A stretch of 64,000 nt of DNA. Source: Paracentrotus lividus. Lineage: Eukaryota > Echinodermata > Echinoidea > Camarodonta > Echinidae. Shown here in pieces: positions 37,235-49,181 of the stretch (within the stretch, counting starts at the first letter, position 1; the number at the start of each line of letters is the position of its first letter). The position numbers were made by a program, and so were the translations under genes. The notes beneath the pieces were generated by a model. It did no database searches, was not told where the DNA came from, and saw nothing but the letters and a program-made list of their open reading frames with translations. The stretch lies in assembly GCA_940671915.1 (NCBI GenBank), contig CALNVZ010000381.1:608010-672009 (forward strand). The letters run 5' to 3'.

Positions 37235-39331
37235 TTATCATTAGTATTATCATTTTATTTGTTTTGGGCATTCACTGTGCCACACAGTAATTGTAAAGTA
37301 TGAAATTTTGTTAAAGAAAAGTAAATAAGGAACTTTCTATTTCAATCTTTTGGAATTTCAAGTTCACACACACACACACACCCACACACACACACACATA
37401 CACAAAGTTACATGTAATGAAGCACCTGGTTGCAATGCTTTATATGACAGAGAGAACAAGAATGAGAGAGGGGGAAGAGATTCAAAGAAAATGAGAGAGA
37501 GATTAGGGAGAGAAGGAGAGAGGAAGAGGAGAGAGAGAGAAAGAGAAGAGGAGGAGAGAGGAGAGAGATCATAGAGTTGAAGACGAGATATAATGCACAT
37601 TTACTATCATGATGAAAATTTAATACAGAAGAGGGGCCATGGGGCTGTGGGGCTGCAGCCCCCCCCCCACTTTTTTTTTAGCAAATGTGTACAAAAGTGC
37701 GAAAATTACCACAGATAGTGATTTTTAGCCTGTATGTCCCCCCTCCACTGTCAAAAACGCTCTGCAGCTCTGTGAAGTCTTGCCAGTAACATGCGTGAGG
37801 ATTAAAAGGTAAGGTGCTCTCACTGAGTATAAGACCATATATGGACAGAGTCTAGCCTGTTCCATTTCAGGAGCTATCAATATGAAGCATTTTCTTTTGT
37901 AATGTTCTTGCCTTTCAAAGCGAAAAGAGATATTTAGCTAGTTTTGAAATAGATCTACTATTCTAGAACCCCTCCCCCTTACGCCGTAGGGAATGAAAAA
38001 GGACCAAAGTCCTATTTGCTTTTTTAATGGATCAATTGTTAAAGCCTTTGGATAACTTTCAAAAACAAGTGCAAAACAGATCAAAATGAAAAATGACAGA
38101 CACACTTTTAATACATGACATAATTTATGTTTTATCAACCATATACGCTTATGATATAATTTTTATACGTGTTAGCAACACCCACTAATCTACTTCAAGT
38201 GAATGATATATTCTGTAGCTGATGCTTGACTGACGCTCCTCAAAATTTTCCAATTCAGAAAACTGTTTCTTGAGTGAATTTAAGTTTCCTTCAGTTAATT
38301 GTCTATAGGGTTATATACCGGGGTGGTTGGGGGAGGGGGGGGATTGTCAAGGGGGTTAATTATCTGGGTTAATCATCAGGGGTAGTTGTCTTTGGGGAGT
38401 TGTCCAGGGGTGGGGGGGTGGTTTGCCCAGGGGATATAATTGTCCTGAAACAGATGAAATGTATTGGGGCTATGACTTCATACAATATATCAAATCAAAC
38501 ATCAGCATCTGACAAAACTTTGACAATTCAGCAAGCGATTTGCGTGGGTTTGCTTTCTTCTATTCATCTGTATTCACAGCCTGTAAACAGACACCATACT
38601 GTGCCAATTCACTTTTGTCATTGAAGTATGATAATTGTACTAGCATGAATATCATTGAAATCATACCAGATATTTGTTATAAACACCTTTGTTATATGTG
38701 CATCCATCCATAAGTCTGGCTTGGCTGGGAATACCAAAGATTAGAAAAGTGCAAGGCGGGGCCCCAAGATATTTTGGTTTTTGCCAACTGTTTTATTCAT
38801 ACAGGTTCTTTTCACGTACAGTACTTCCCTTTTCACTTGAACTACTTAAGTTATGTGCAGTACATTGTAATAGTGGTTGATACTGTGAAGAGCTCTTCAG
38901 AACAACTTATCAATTCTCCAAACTTTCTTGTAAGTGTTTATATTTTGTATATTTACGTTAAAAATTTACTTTCATGTAATAATATTTTAGCTGTATAAAC
39001 TAATCAGTGGCTAAATAAGATAGTCATACTTTCAAACAGTGTGTACATGTGTACGTAAGCATTATTTGTTATTGTGGCTTTGTTGGAAAACTATATAGGT
39101 TTTTTCATTTAATGATTAATTTTACATATGACTAATTATTTCCAAGGCATGTCAGGCAAATCTAGACCTAATAAATCACACCCAGATTTTACATTTTGAT
39201 TTGAATCGTCATCATATAACTTTCTACTCTCTGTCTTTACGTGTACATGTAGATCTATATCTTATTCTCTCAAAGACATACCATTTCATTCATTACCAAC
39301 AATACAGGTAAATCTTCTATCGGAATTCAAC
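37235..39331 (+). repeat. Duplicated upstream block of gene copy 3
   Basis: Same order of landmarks as the block of copy 2: CA microsatellite (37364-37400), GA tract (37450-37570), 'ggctgcagcccccccc', a TA-rich segment, G-run array (38310-38440), 'tatacaatatatcaaatcaaacatcagc' (38470s; the uninterrupted DIRS target) and 'ttcagaacaacttatcaatt' (38898-38917; the uninterrupted foldback-element target). It supplies the empty-site comparison for both insertions in unit 4. Confidence 0.75.
39240..39331 (+). promoter_or_regulatory. Conserved 5' leader with possible splice acceptor
   Basis: All four gene copies share 'cattaccaacaatacaggtaaat' (variants 'aaaatacag', 'caacatacggta') 25-40 bp before the start ATG. 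In copies 2, 3 and 4 it ends in ACAG|GT, which could be a 3' splice site of a 5'-UTR intron. No TATA box is evident. Function is inferred from conservation only. Confidence 0.3.
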
Positions 39332-41011
39332 ATGGCGGCGAGATTTCCATCTGATAGCGACATCAAGCTGAAACCAAGAAAAGGACATGACAGGGCATGG
39401 TCATGTGTCAAGCACGATGAGCCAATTTCATTTTACTGTAAAGAACACAAGATTCCTCTGTGTCACAAATGTGCAACCAAAGATCACCAGAAACCATGTC
39501 TACTTCAGGACATTGAAGATGTTATCTCGGAGATGAGAAGAAAGATAGATGATAAACAATCAGAATTGGATGAAATGTTGCAACGCTTTAAGAGACTGAA
39601 CACTGAAATACAATCATGTTCCACTTTTGTGAGTAACCATCTTGAGACGGTTAATGCTGAAGTCAACATGGCATTCGAGGGAAAAATCAAGTGTGTTGAG
39701 ACCAAAAAGCAGGAGGACATTCTACAAATCAACAAGGAGGTGGATGAGAAAATTCAAAATGAAGAAAGGAAGAGACGAGTCGCATCATGCATAGCAGAAG
39801 CAGAAATGAAAGAGCAAACCATAAAGGAGACCCAGGCCAAATGTCTTACCGAGAGTAAGAAAATCGATACGACAGTAGGGAAAAAGATGGAGAATCTGAA
39901 AAGTAAAAATCAGCACAGCATCGACACAATTACTAATGTGGATCGAAAGATAGAACGGATCAGTCAAGATGACAAAACATTAGTGAATGAAGCTCCTCAA
40001 GTATTGACATCACTTGATGAGAGTGTAAGTGTGAATGTTAATCAGGATATTGATGCATGTCTTGCCCGAATACAGAGCGAAGTTGAGAGAGTGAAGTTTG
40101 TCGAGGGTAAAATAGGGGGGAAACAATTTGTAAGAATCGATGGGTATCATGGGAAATGGGAACTTGTCAAATCATTCCCCCTGCCATCGATTCCTAAGTC
40201 TCCATCGGTGTGCGGTTTCATTAGCATTGATAAATTATATGTTAGAGAGAGCCATGATTTATACATTTCAAACATCAGCAATGGACACACAAAAAAAGTC
40301 ATAGAGGGAGACAGTGACATGTTTGTTATATCATGTGCCCAAATAGACAGTGATTTGATAGTGTGTGGCAATTGGAGATTGGGTACCAGCCTCAATGGAT
40401 ACATCACTATCTATGACAGACAATGGAAGGTGGTTAGAGACATCACCATCCCAAGGTATGCATCATATTGCGTTGTGGTATACGTTGATGTCGACAAGGA
40501 TGGGATGATCCTCGCTGCTCAGGGATTTTACCAGTCCAATATCTACGTCATCAACCCTCCTGATGGTAAGATAGTGAGCACTATTACAATGCAGGACAAG
40601 AAGGTGGGGGGTGAGATACAAGCCTTGTCATCAGGTGATATCGTTGTGAAGACAGGTGACAAGACATTCACTGTCATCTCAAGATCCGGGGAAGAGAAGG
40701 CTACCATACAGCATGATGAGTGGAGTAATGCACGGTGTCACGTTGACAAACTAACAGACACACTCTACATCACATACAGGGATGAAGAGCGTGGTATCTA
40801 TGCAGTTGATCAAGTGTCACATGATGGAGACATCCAGGCAAGGAGCATCGTGGAATACAAAGAAACAAGATTTCTCCACCGTAGCCAATGCACAATCACT
40901 CCTTCTGGTAACCTTATTGCCTGCGATGGACGCAATATTTTGGAACACAAGAAAACATTTCATGTATCCACAACAAAAAAAGTAAGTCCCCCCCTAATCA
41001 CAATGGTATAA
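39332..41011 (+). CDS. B-box/coiled-coil/propeller protein, copy 3 (full length, RING-less TRIM-like)
   Basis: Single-exon 559-codon frame starting at an ATG in the context AACATGGCGG. Residues 25-56 form a B-box zinc finger with ligands C25, H28, C36, H39, C44, C47, H52 and C56. Residues about 60-235 are a long charged coiled coil for oligomerisation. Residues about 270-545 hold repeated blade-like segments (ITIYDRQWKVVRD, IYVINPPDGKI, FTVISRSGEEKATI, IYAVDQVSHDGD), as in NHL-type propellers. There is no RING, signal peptide or membrane segment, so a cytoplasmic scaffold or recognition protein is likely and ligase activity is not expected. The coiled coil lacks a few residues found in copies 1 and 4 near DEKI. 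The last 14 residues (after KKTFHV) are encoded by the end of a transposon at 40967-42660. Related to echinoid B-box/NHL expansions; ligand unknown. Confidence 0.85.
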   Translation: MAARFPSDSDIKLKPRKGHDRAWSCVKHDEPISFYCKEHKIPLCHKCATKDHQKPCLLQDIEDVISEMRRKIDDKQSELDEMLQRFKRLNTEIQSCSTFVSNHLETVNAEVNMAFEGKIKCVETKKQEDILQINKEVDEKIQNEERKRRVASCIAEAEMKEQTIKETQAKCLTESKKIDTTVGKKMENLKSKNQHSIDTITNVDRKIERISQDDKTLVNEAPQVLTSLDESVSVNVNQDIDACLARIQSEVERVKFVEGKIGGKQFVRIDGYHGKWELVKSFPLPSIPKSPSVCGFISIDKLYVRESHDLYISNISNGHTKKVIEGDSDMFVISCAQIDSDLIVCGNWRLGTSLNGYITIYDRQWKVVRDITIPRYASYCVVVYVDVDKDGMILAAQGFYQSNIYVINPPDGKIVSTITMQDKKVGGEIQALSSGDIVVKTGDKTFTVISRSGEEKATIQHDEWSNARCHVDKLTDTLYITYRDEERGIYAVDQVSHDGDIQARSIVEYKETRFLHRSQCTITPSGNLIACDGRNILEHKKTFHVSTTKKVSPPLITMV

Positions 41012-42660
41012 CTTTTTAACCAAGAGGAATTTTACGAATTTTATAACATGTGCTTGTAGGTAATTTTATCAGCTTCAATTTTAGTGAATATTACTGAAAT
41101 TTGTTAAGTCCTGCTTCAATAAGCACAGTCAAAAGGCAAAAATGTCATTTTTCAAAAGTCACAAGGTTAGTTTCATAACTTTAATTCAATAATATTGGAA
41201 CAAATTCAAACTTTTCAACAAAAGATATGTTCAGAAGGCTTGTTGCACTTAATTTCTAACACACCAAATGCCTTTTGCATTAAATTTCACGGTTGGATGA
41301 GCATCAGGTAAAATTTGCAAAAACTGCAATTTTTTCCACATGTTTACTTTTAAAAATGATTGATTATGACGGAATGTGCAATCTGGAAGAGTGTTTCAAA
41401 CAATATCAATCAATTCACGGTTGAATGAACACTTAATAAAAACAAAAAAGAATATTTTCAAATCTATTAGGTAGGTATTGTTCCCTTTTGTGTCATGAAA
41501 ATCATTTTATCAACAATTTTTTTTATATGTAGGTCAAATAATTTTTTTCAAATCATGCTATGGCATTTTATGAAGAATTCACGCTTCAATGAACACGTGA
41601 TACTTGAAAAGCCATTTTTTCTTTTTTGGACGAAAATTCAATTGGCTTCTTTGGATAATTGTCACAGACCTTCTTGGATACTTCATTTGATTGGAGTTTC
41701 ACGAAAATTCCAGTGTTTTATGCTTCAGTGAGCAGAAGATATTAAAAAAATATGCAAAATAAGAAGAAATTTCAGAGCTTTGGCCCCACTCTGTGCGTCA
41801 TCAAATTCTCAATTTAGCGTTTGTTCCTGTTAGTTGGTACCACCATGAAGTTATGTGCCAAGTTTCGTGAAAAAACTCTCAGCAGAATTAACAAAAATTA
41901 TTAATGAAATTAAGTCGAACTTAAATTTTGTTGAAATTTTGATTTTCTCTCCATTGACATTGTGTACAATTTCGAGGCAAAAGCAAACCCCAAATCAACA
42001 TGCTGGAACTTTTAAACAAAAAGGTGTTGAGTAATATCATTTAGCGGTTATGTTAATGCACTCATCGACTAACTTATGTGCGAATATGAGATACATGTAT
42101 AAACGTTGCGTTATGCATGAATAAACACACATTAAAGGCAAATTTGTCATGACAAAAGTCACAAAACTCACCTTAAACGTGTGCTCGCTCGTCCATGACA
42201 CGACGAATAGTGCTCATGTTCTCACAAAATGTGTCGATGATGTTGATGATAATATCTGATGGCAATTCTTTAAATAAAATTGTTGGAGTTTACCATTTTT
42301 AGAGGGATGAACGTAACTCATCCATGAAAAAAGGTGAAATGTATTGGGATTGGTGTTAGATGGTCAAATTTTGGATGATAAAACCACCAAAACAATTCAA
42401 TACAAGGTAAAAAAAGAAAATTTTACAAATTTGTTTTTTTTTTTACCGACCCAAAAATGACCCTTGTGACTTTTGAAAATGTCCATTTTTCCATTAAACG
42501 TTGATCACTCAGGCATGTCTCAGGGGATCGATGTCATTTTTTCACAGAAGGTACTCAATAAGTGTAGAAAACCCCCTCCAAATTGCGATGCTCAAAACAA
42601 GCCCGTTCAAAAGTTACATAATTTTGATTAGGGGGGAGGACTTACTTTTTTTGTTGTGTA
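40967..42660. mobile_element. DNA transposon inserted at the stop codon of gene copy 3
   Basis: Ends are inverted: left TCCACAACAAAAAAAGTAAG continuing GTCCCCCCCTAATCA, right its inverse ending CTTTTTTTGTTGTGTA. TA is present on both sides (40965-40966 and 42661-42662). Removing the element and one TA restores GTA-TAA, that is V-stop, as in copy 1. About 1.69 kb, AT-rich, no transposase ORF, so a non-autonomous Tc1/mariner-like element by target choice. Confidence 0.8.
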
Positions 42661-42662
42661 TA

Positions 42663-43431
42663 TAAATGCCTCAAATTCTCGAAATAGTGATTTACACCCC
42701 CAAACCACCCCAAATATTTTGTTAACAAATTATCTGATGGTATAAATTGAAAACTATAAATGTAAACAGATTGCTAGAAGTTTTATATTAATTTGTATCC
42801 CTAGTATAACTAGTTAGAATATAAAAAAAATATCTGATGGTATAAATTGAAAACTCTAATATAAACAGACTGCCAGAGGTTTATATTAATTAGTTGCCCT
42901 AGTATGACTAGTCAGAATAAAGAATTTATGCAGTAATTAAAAAAAAAACACAAATAGAAGATATATCCTTTTGTTCAAATTATTGATGAGAACATGTTAT
43001 GTGTATAGTTTACAATGTAGCAGCGAGTAAAAGCAAGAGCGAACTGAGCAGCACTCTCATTGACTGTGTGTTATAAATAGCTAGTCTTAAAAGTATACCC
43101 TTTGAAATAACTTAACAAAATGGTGTATAATTAACCTACAATTTAGTTTGTATTGGGAAACTAAAATGTTTTGAGGGGAAAAGTATGTGTTTTGATACTT
43201 GCCAACACAATTACCATGGTGTGATTTCGTTGAGTAGTAAAAAACATGTGTTTTCTTTCAAACGAGCCTGAATTATAAGACTACACTATTCATGATATTG
43301 CATTGTGGGCTAGGAATCAGGGCAGAATCAAGCAGTTGAGGACTTGAGGTGGTGCTATACAAGGCTGTCAGTTCGTACTGGCTTTAATAGAGGTGAAGAT
43401 TGGGATATATTCAAACAATAAAGGTTCACTA
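42663..43431. other. Spacer with a two-unit tandem repeat
   Basis: At about 42729-42830 and 42831-42930 two units share 'atctgatggtataaattgaaaact', 'aaacaga.tgc.aga', 'ttatattaatt' and 'ccctagtat.actagt.agaat'. No gene. Confidence 0.5.
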
Positions 43432-43711
43432 ATGGTGGTATCTGACTTCGCGGAGACGTCTCCGCGATGGAAAAGAAAATATCATCTCTGCGAAAGAAAA
43501 AAAGTATTAGAGACGTCTTCGTCTCCAATACTTTTTTCTGACGCTAAAAACTGTTCCAAAGCTGTTTTAAAACTGTCTCAAAGTAGTCCCAAATCTGTCT
43601 CAAAGTATCCGCGATTCCTGTAACTCATGAAACGTCGACAAATTTCAAAACCGTCTTAAAGTAGTCCCAAATCCGTCTCAAAGCAGTTTCCATGAAATGA
43701 GATACCACCAT
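43432..43711. mobile_element. Short MITE with ATGGTGGTATCT ends and GAGACGTCTC core motifs
   Basis: Perfect 12-bp inverted ends (ATGGTGGTATCT / AGATACCACCAT) with TA on both sides. The left part contains the perfect 16-bp palindrome GCGGAGACGTCTCCGC, and the right part has repeated 'ctgtctcaaagtagtcccaaa' units. Related sequences lie at about 17170-17250 and 30655-30915. Confidence 0.7.
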
Positions 43712-43725
43712 TATATATTGGAGCA

Positions 43726-44229
43726 TTAAAGGGGAAGTTCACCCTGGAAATTTATTGGTCTTAAAAAATGGAGAAAAATAATAAAAAAATATTAGTGAAA
43801 GTTTGAAGAAAAACGACCAAAAAATAGCGAAGTTATGAATATTTAAAGTTTTGATTGTGTGACGTCACGTGCGAGCAGCTCTCCCATTGGATGTGTATGT
43901 AAATTCCATAAATTTGTCTTTTTGTCATGGTTCTTGATAAAGGAATGGGTCAATTCAATATAGTCATGTATATAAACATATGTTTGATGGTACATCGACC
44001 GCACATGTGACATAATTAATTTCTTTTGAAAAAAATGACATTTTATGGAATTTACACTACACAACACATAGGAGATCTGCTCGCATGTGACGTCACAAAA
44101 TCAAAACTTTGAACATTCATAACTTCATAATTTTTTGGTCGATTTTCTCCAAACCTTCACTCATATTTTTCTTTTATTTTTCTTTATTTTTTAAGACCAA
44201 TAAAATTCCAGGGTGAACTTCCCCTTTAA
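43726..44229. mobile_element. Hairpin MITE with TTAAAGGGGAAGTTCACCCTGG ends
   Basis: The left arm from 'ttaaaggggaagttcaccc' and the right arm ending 'gggtgaacttcccctttaa' are inverse over about 190 bp, including 'tgtgacgtcac' in both arms. About 504 bp, no ORF. A TTAA lies at each extremity; the target could be TA or TTAA. Confidence 0.8.
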
Positions 44230-46394
44230 GTGTTTTTTATATGAGTGAATGTACATGATGTAAATAAGAAATATACAATGTAAATTTAATACATTACAGT
44301 TGGATAATGCATCCAATAAATTTGACACAATTATTAATAGGATTACAACTTAAATTGAGCCTGAAGAGGACATATATTCTAAGACTATATTGCATTAAAA
44401 ATTAAAGTAAATTTTTTAAGTAGTTCAGAACTCAAGGTCATGCTATACAGGGATGCTGTGGCTTTAAACACCATACTTCTCACAAATAAATCCAATTTGA
44501 CACAATTATTACAAACATTATAATTAACTTATTGGTAATGGTTGAAGGGGATAAATATATCATATCTTTCTGTCACATGCTATTAAAGACCTTTTCTAGG
44601 TTACAAAAATGTATAGGACAGGAGGCGTTCCAATGGTTGATATTTCTTATTTTGTATTGTATAATGAAATGTATTGTTCTTTGTATCTTTCTTTGCCAAA
44701 TGAATAATTATAAGAACAAAATAGTGCAGTACCAATCTTTTGTTTGTTAGTACATGTATACTAATTTGTTTTTATCAGGTGAATTTGACGAATAAAATGA
44801 CATAAATCAAAACACTTGTACAAAGATAAAAAAGCATTTAGATCAATGTGTGCATCTATTAGAATTCCTGAATAAATGTAAATTTAAATGCACTTTTTTT
44901 TCCTTTTTTTAAAACAGAAACTTCTAAAAAGATAAACAAGGAGCTATTCTCTAGTTTTCAAGTTCATTAAGAAAAAAAAAATATGGACGCTAGATAGAAA
45001 GCTAGAAAAGGGTAGAATAGGGAGAGGGGGAGAGAGAGAGAGAGAGAGAGGGGTGTAAGTGACGGTATAAATTCAGGGTTCGGAAAGACTCCCATCAAAC
45101 CAGTATTGAGAAACCAGTCGTGTTTTTGTGTATCAATCAAGACAGGTTCTACCTGCAATTTAATAAAAGAACAATACAAAATAATAAATATCTTGTATAC
45201 CAAGGAGATTGAGCATACACTCTGAAACCTTGATTGTCCACACTAAATATATGTACAGTGGTGACGCCTTATAATGAGGTCTGATAATTGCATCTACACA
45301 ACTAGGCAACCGCCTTGGTCCCGAATTCCTCAATATAATTAGCCTCCACTGTAAATATATAAATGCAGGTAAAACATAAATAATCATCAGTATTGTTACA
45401 ATTATGTCATACATCTAATGTCCTCCAACATTACCATAAAAGAAAGTGAATTCCTAATAAATGTCTTTGAATACTAGTATATACCGTTTCTTTTGGTGTA
45501 ATTCTTTCCTGGTTGTCTATTCCAAGTAATCTTTCAAACTGTAACCATTCCTTATTAACCAAATTGCCTAACAGTAACTGAGCCTTCACTAGGCGATGAA
45601 TTAAAACAATTAGACAATGGCCTGTCCTTAATGGCCCCTAAAAAATGTGGTTTCTTTCCCACCATAGCCGAGATTTTATCGGCCCCCTAAATGCTCAAAA
45701 TACAGTTAAATCCAGCATCAGTCTTGACAAGGAAAGGAGTGGACAGCTAAGCTCTTGAGAATAATTCAATAGGCTGTCTCACTATTTTCCCTGTGCATAA
45801 TAATGCTAAATCCACACTGCATTTCTTTCAGAATAATTACACTAAATATCCTCATTTTATCCTCCATACATCATTCACTTGTCCAGCATAAAGCTGGCTC
45901 ATAAAATCTTTCAAATAACCAACTTATGTTTCATAACCTAAATATCACAGTCAACCCGTTTACATTTTGATACAGTACAATTTCCTTTGCCTACGTGTAC
46001 ACATTGTATAACTTCAATGCATTTGCCTGTGCACACTTCATTCCATCACTTGTACATTTCTGAACTAAAATATTCATTCAATGAAAGGAGCACAATTTTG
46101 CCCATTACTACACAAGATAGATGAATTATTTAACTACAAAATATATCATGTTCAATTACTTACAACATTGGGTTCATCCAAAAAATTAGCAATTTACGGC
46201 GAGTCCTTCCCAAATAGGTGTGTCAACTCTCACGTGTAAATATGGCAGCGAAAATTTAGGGCGCCGCATTTGACCAACACAAAATCATCCAGCGAAATCT
46301 TCGCTTCTGACGTCATTGATATCTGATTGTTTAGTTTTAGCGTAATCGCGAACAAACAAATAAAAAGAAAAACTTTTGGCAATTTACAAGGGGG
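44230..46394. other. Intergenic stretch
   Basis: No supported gene. Contains a GA microsatellite at about 45017-45050 and a perfect TGACGTCA octamer at about 46309. The segment 46200-46330 is GC-richer than its surroundings. Confidence 0.4.
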
Positions 46395-46422
46395 GGGAGA
46401 AAGAGAAAGAAAATGATAAAGG

Positions 46423-46453
<31 letters not shown>

Positions 46454-47345
46454 AAGAGAAAGAAAATGAGAGAGGAATTTAGAGACTGAGAGAAAGAGAG
46501 AAAGAGAGAGAGAGAAAGAGAGAGAGAGATAGAGAGAAGGAAGAAAGAGAAAGAAAGTGAGAGAGGGATTTATAGATAGAAGGAAAGACAGGGAGGCATT
46601 TAGTGAGAGAAGGAAAGAGAGAAAGGGAGAGACTGAGAGATACATGCACATTGATTTACTATCATTATAAAAATTAAATCCTGAAGAGGGGCACAAAGCC
46701 ACGGGGGCTCGCTGGGCTGCAGCCCCAATTTTTTAGCAAACATCTACAAAAGTGCGAAAAATGACCATACATTTGTATTTTTTAGCCTGTTCAGGTCCCC
46801 CCCCCCCCCATTTCGGCCACCCATCCAATTAAAAAAACGCTCTGTGGCCTCTGTTGAAGACTCATTTCTAGTTTCATGCTAGGGGATTATAAGGTAAAGG
46901 TGCTCTCACTCAACATAGGGCCATATTATATGGACAGAGTCTAGCCTATTCCATTTCAGCAGGTATCAATATGAAGCACTTTCTATTGTAATGTTCTTGC
47001 CTTTCAAAGCAGAACAAAAGAATTTGCGCTATGTTGACATTTACTATTCTTCTAGAACCCCCCCCCCTTACAATGTACGTCGTAGGGAATGAAAAAGGAC
47101 CAAATCCTCTTTGCTTAAAAGCCATTGGCTAACTTCCAAAAACAAGTGCAAAACAGATCAAAATGAATAAAATGACAGACACACTTTATATGACACATTT
47201 TTTGGTTTATCAATCATATATGCTTATGATATAATTTTCATATGTGTTAGCAACACCCACTAATCTACTTCAAGTTAACGATATGTTCTGTAGCTGACGC
47301 TTTACTAACGCTCCGCAAAATTTTCCATTTTCAGAAAACGGTTCA
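46395..47345 (+). repeat. Gene-less fragment of the duplicated unit
   Basis: Starts with a long GA tract (about 46397-46640), then 'tgaagaggggcac…gctgcagcccc', a C-run segment, 'ggtgctctcactcaa', 'acagagtctagcct' and ends in the 'gttagcaacacccactaatctacttcaag' and 'gatatgttctgtagctgacg' blocks. It therefore corresponds to the 5' part of the units of copies 2 and 3. It breaks off before the G-run array, so no gene follows. Confidence 0.7.
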
Positions 47346-47454
47346 TACGTTAAAATTTTCCTATTTATCGATCCTGATTTTGACATTGAAAAAAACAAAA
47401 AAGTTTAAATTAGAAATGTTGGCTATCATGAATTTAGATTTTGATAATAATGTA

Positions 47455-48505
47455 AACCCCTCACAAAAAGTTTCGCAAATCGACTTTGGGCCATGATAAC
47501 TTTTCAGGTACGCTTTAGTTATTCCTGATATTCATACCATTGGAAAGATAATTTATTCCCCTTTTTATTGATATCCTAATTGTAATGATTATGTCATGCT
47601 TCAATGCACAGAATATCAGAATATGGAGAAAAGCAAAAAGTCAAATGTTGTAAAATGCATTTTTAGTGATCACATTGAAGTTCCGCAACTTGACTTTAGG
47701 TCCTGATAACTTTGGGGGATATTTTCTGATTTTTATTGAATTTTATACCATTGTCAAGTTTATTAATCCCTCTCTTGATTGACACCTAATTTGTCATGGT
47801 GATGTCATGCCGGGGTCTACAGAACCCCTGAATACCACCTGAATACATGACAAAGCGAAAGATGATTTTCAGTTTAAATTTCCGTAACACAACTCTGAAC
47901 CTTGATACATTTTAATGTGGGGATTTAATCATTGTCAATTTTTATAGCATTAAAAAGTTTATTTATTCTTCTTTTTATTGTTACCCTATTTGCAATAGTA
48001 ACATCATGTTTGAATGCACATAACTCACGAATATAATGCAAAGTAAAAAGTGAAAAGTTGCGAAATGCATTGTTATTGCTCGCAATAGACAATAATACTC
48101 ACAATAAGCATTCAATTTGCAACATTTAACTTCTGACTTGTCTTAACATTCAGGTGTCCATGCAGGAACAACACTATTGTTACAATCAAGGTGTCACTGA
48201 AAAGAGGAATAAATTATCTTGACAATCGTCTAAAATTCAATAAAAAGTAGAAAATACCCCAAAAGTTATCAAAGCCTAAAGTCGAGTTGCGGAACTTTGC
48301 TTTGATAAATGCATTTTGCAACATTTGACTTTTTACTTTTCTCCATATTCTGATATTCTGTGCATTGAAGCATGACATAATCATTACAAGTAGGATATCA
48401 ATAAAAAGGGGAATAATTTATCTTTCCAATGGTATGAATATCAGGAATAACTAAAGCGTACCTAAAAAGTTATCATGGCCCAAAGTCTACTTTTTGTGAG
48501 GGGTT
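47455..48505. mobile_element. 1.05-kb hairpin element with AACCCCTCACAAAAAGT ends
   Basis: Left end AACCCCTCACAAAAAGT and right end ACTTTTTGTGAGGGGTT are exact inverses. Arms continue inward for about 250-300 bp through 'actttgggccatgataacttt', 'taaagcgtacct', 'ggtatgaatatcagg' and 'cataatcatt'. The centre repeats a further 'gtaatcatgtt'-like segment. No ORF. Confidence 0.75.
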
Positions 48506-48741
48506 CATTTTGTTCATAAGAAATAAACAACTTTGATCACTAAGTTTTATGGCACTATGCTATTGTCTTTACAGCAATAGCAATGTATCACTGATATTAA
48601 TGTTCGTGTTTGTTGTAATCATATAAAATACACAATCTTGTAGACTTACATTTCGTTCCTACATTAAATACATACTATATGTAATAATCAATATGTTAAT
48701 ACTTTCCCTCTATCTTATAATAATAATAATAATAATAATAT

Positions 48742-49181
48742 AGGTTTTCCCGGCCAATTTCATACATTTATCATCCATTTTCATTTAATGTGTATTCAAA
48801 TTTGTGTGTTTGATGCGACAGACTGACTTTAGTCAAACAACTTCGTGTTCATGCTCTCAAATTCGTTTTTAGGCACACAAAGTAATGGTTGCAAAATTCA
48901 AATTCGGATATAGGCATTTAATTTCATTATTTGTGCATTCAAATTAGTGCGAATTTGAGTATACGGAATGAAGACGAATTTGAATAGTTATTGCCAAAGG
49001 TGTATGCTTATTATGTGAAGTAGAATGCGCAAATACGAAATCGATCACAACAATCGTTAATTTTTATGATTGAATACGATTTTAACTGGCAGCATTTCGA
49101 TGCATCAGCGTTTTTTCCGAAAATGAATGCCTCTAATATGCAATTGATTGACAAAACAATGAAATTGGCCGGGAAAACCTA
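48742..49181. mobile_element. MITE with TAGGTTTTCCCGGCCAATTTC ends, inserted in a SINE tail
   Basis: Left end TAGGTTTTCCCGGCCAATTT and right end AAATTGGCCGGGAAAACCTA are inverses. (TAA)n lies on both outer sides, continuous with the tail of the SINE to the right. A relative of this family lies near 31330-31740. No coding capacity; the ORF at 49066-49266 crosses its border and is not a gene. Confidence 0.65.

Noticed and set aside
46200..46330. Promoter with a perfect TGACGTCA octamer
   Set aside because: No gene, TATA or transcript signal follows; a single octamer is expected by chance in sequences of this size.
46337..46702. 121-codon L/S/F-rich minus-strand ORF
   Set aside because: It reads a GA microsatellite in the gene-less duplicated fragment.
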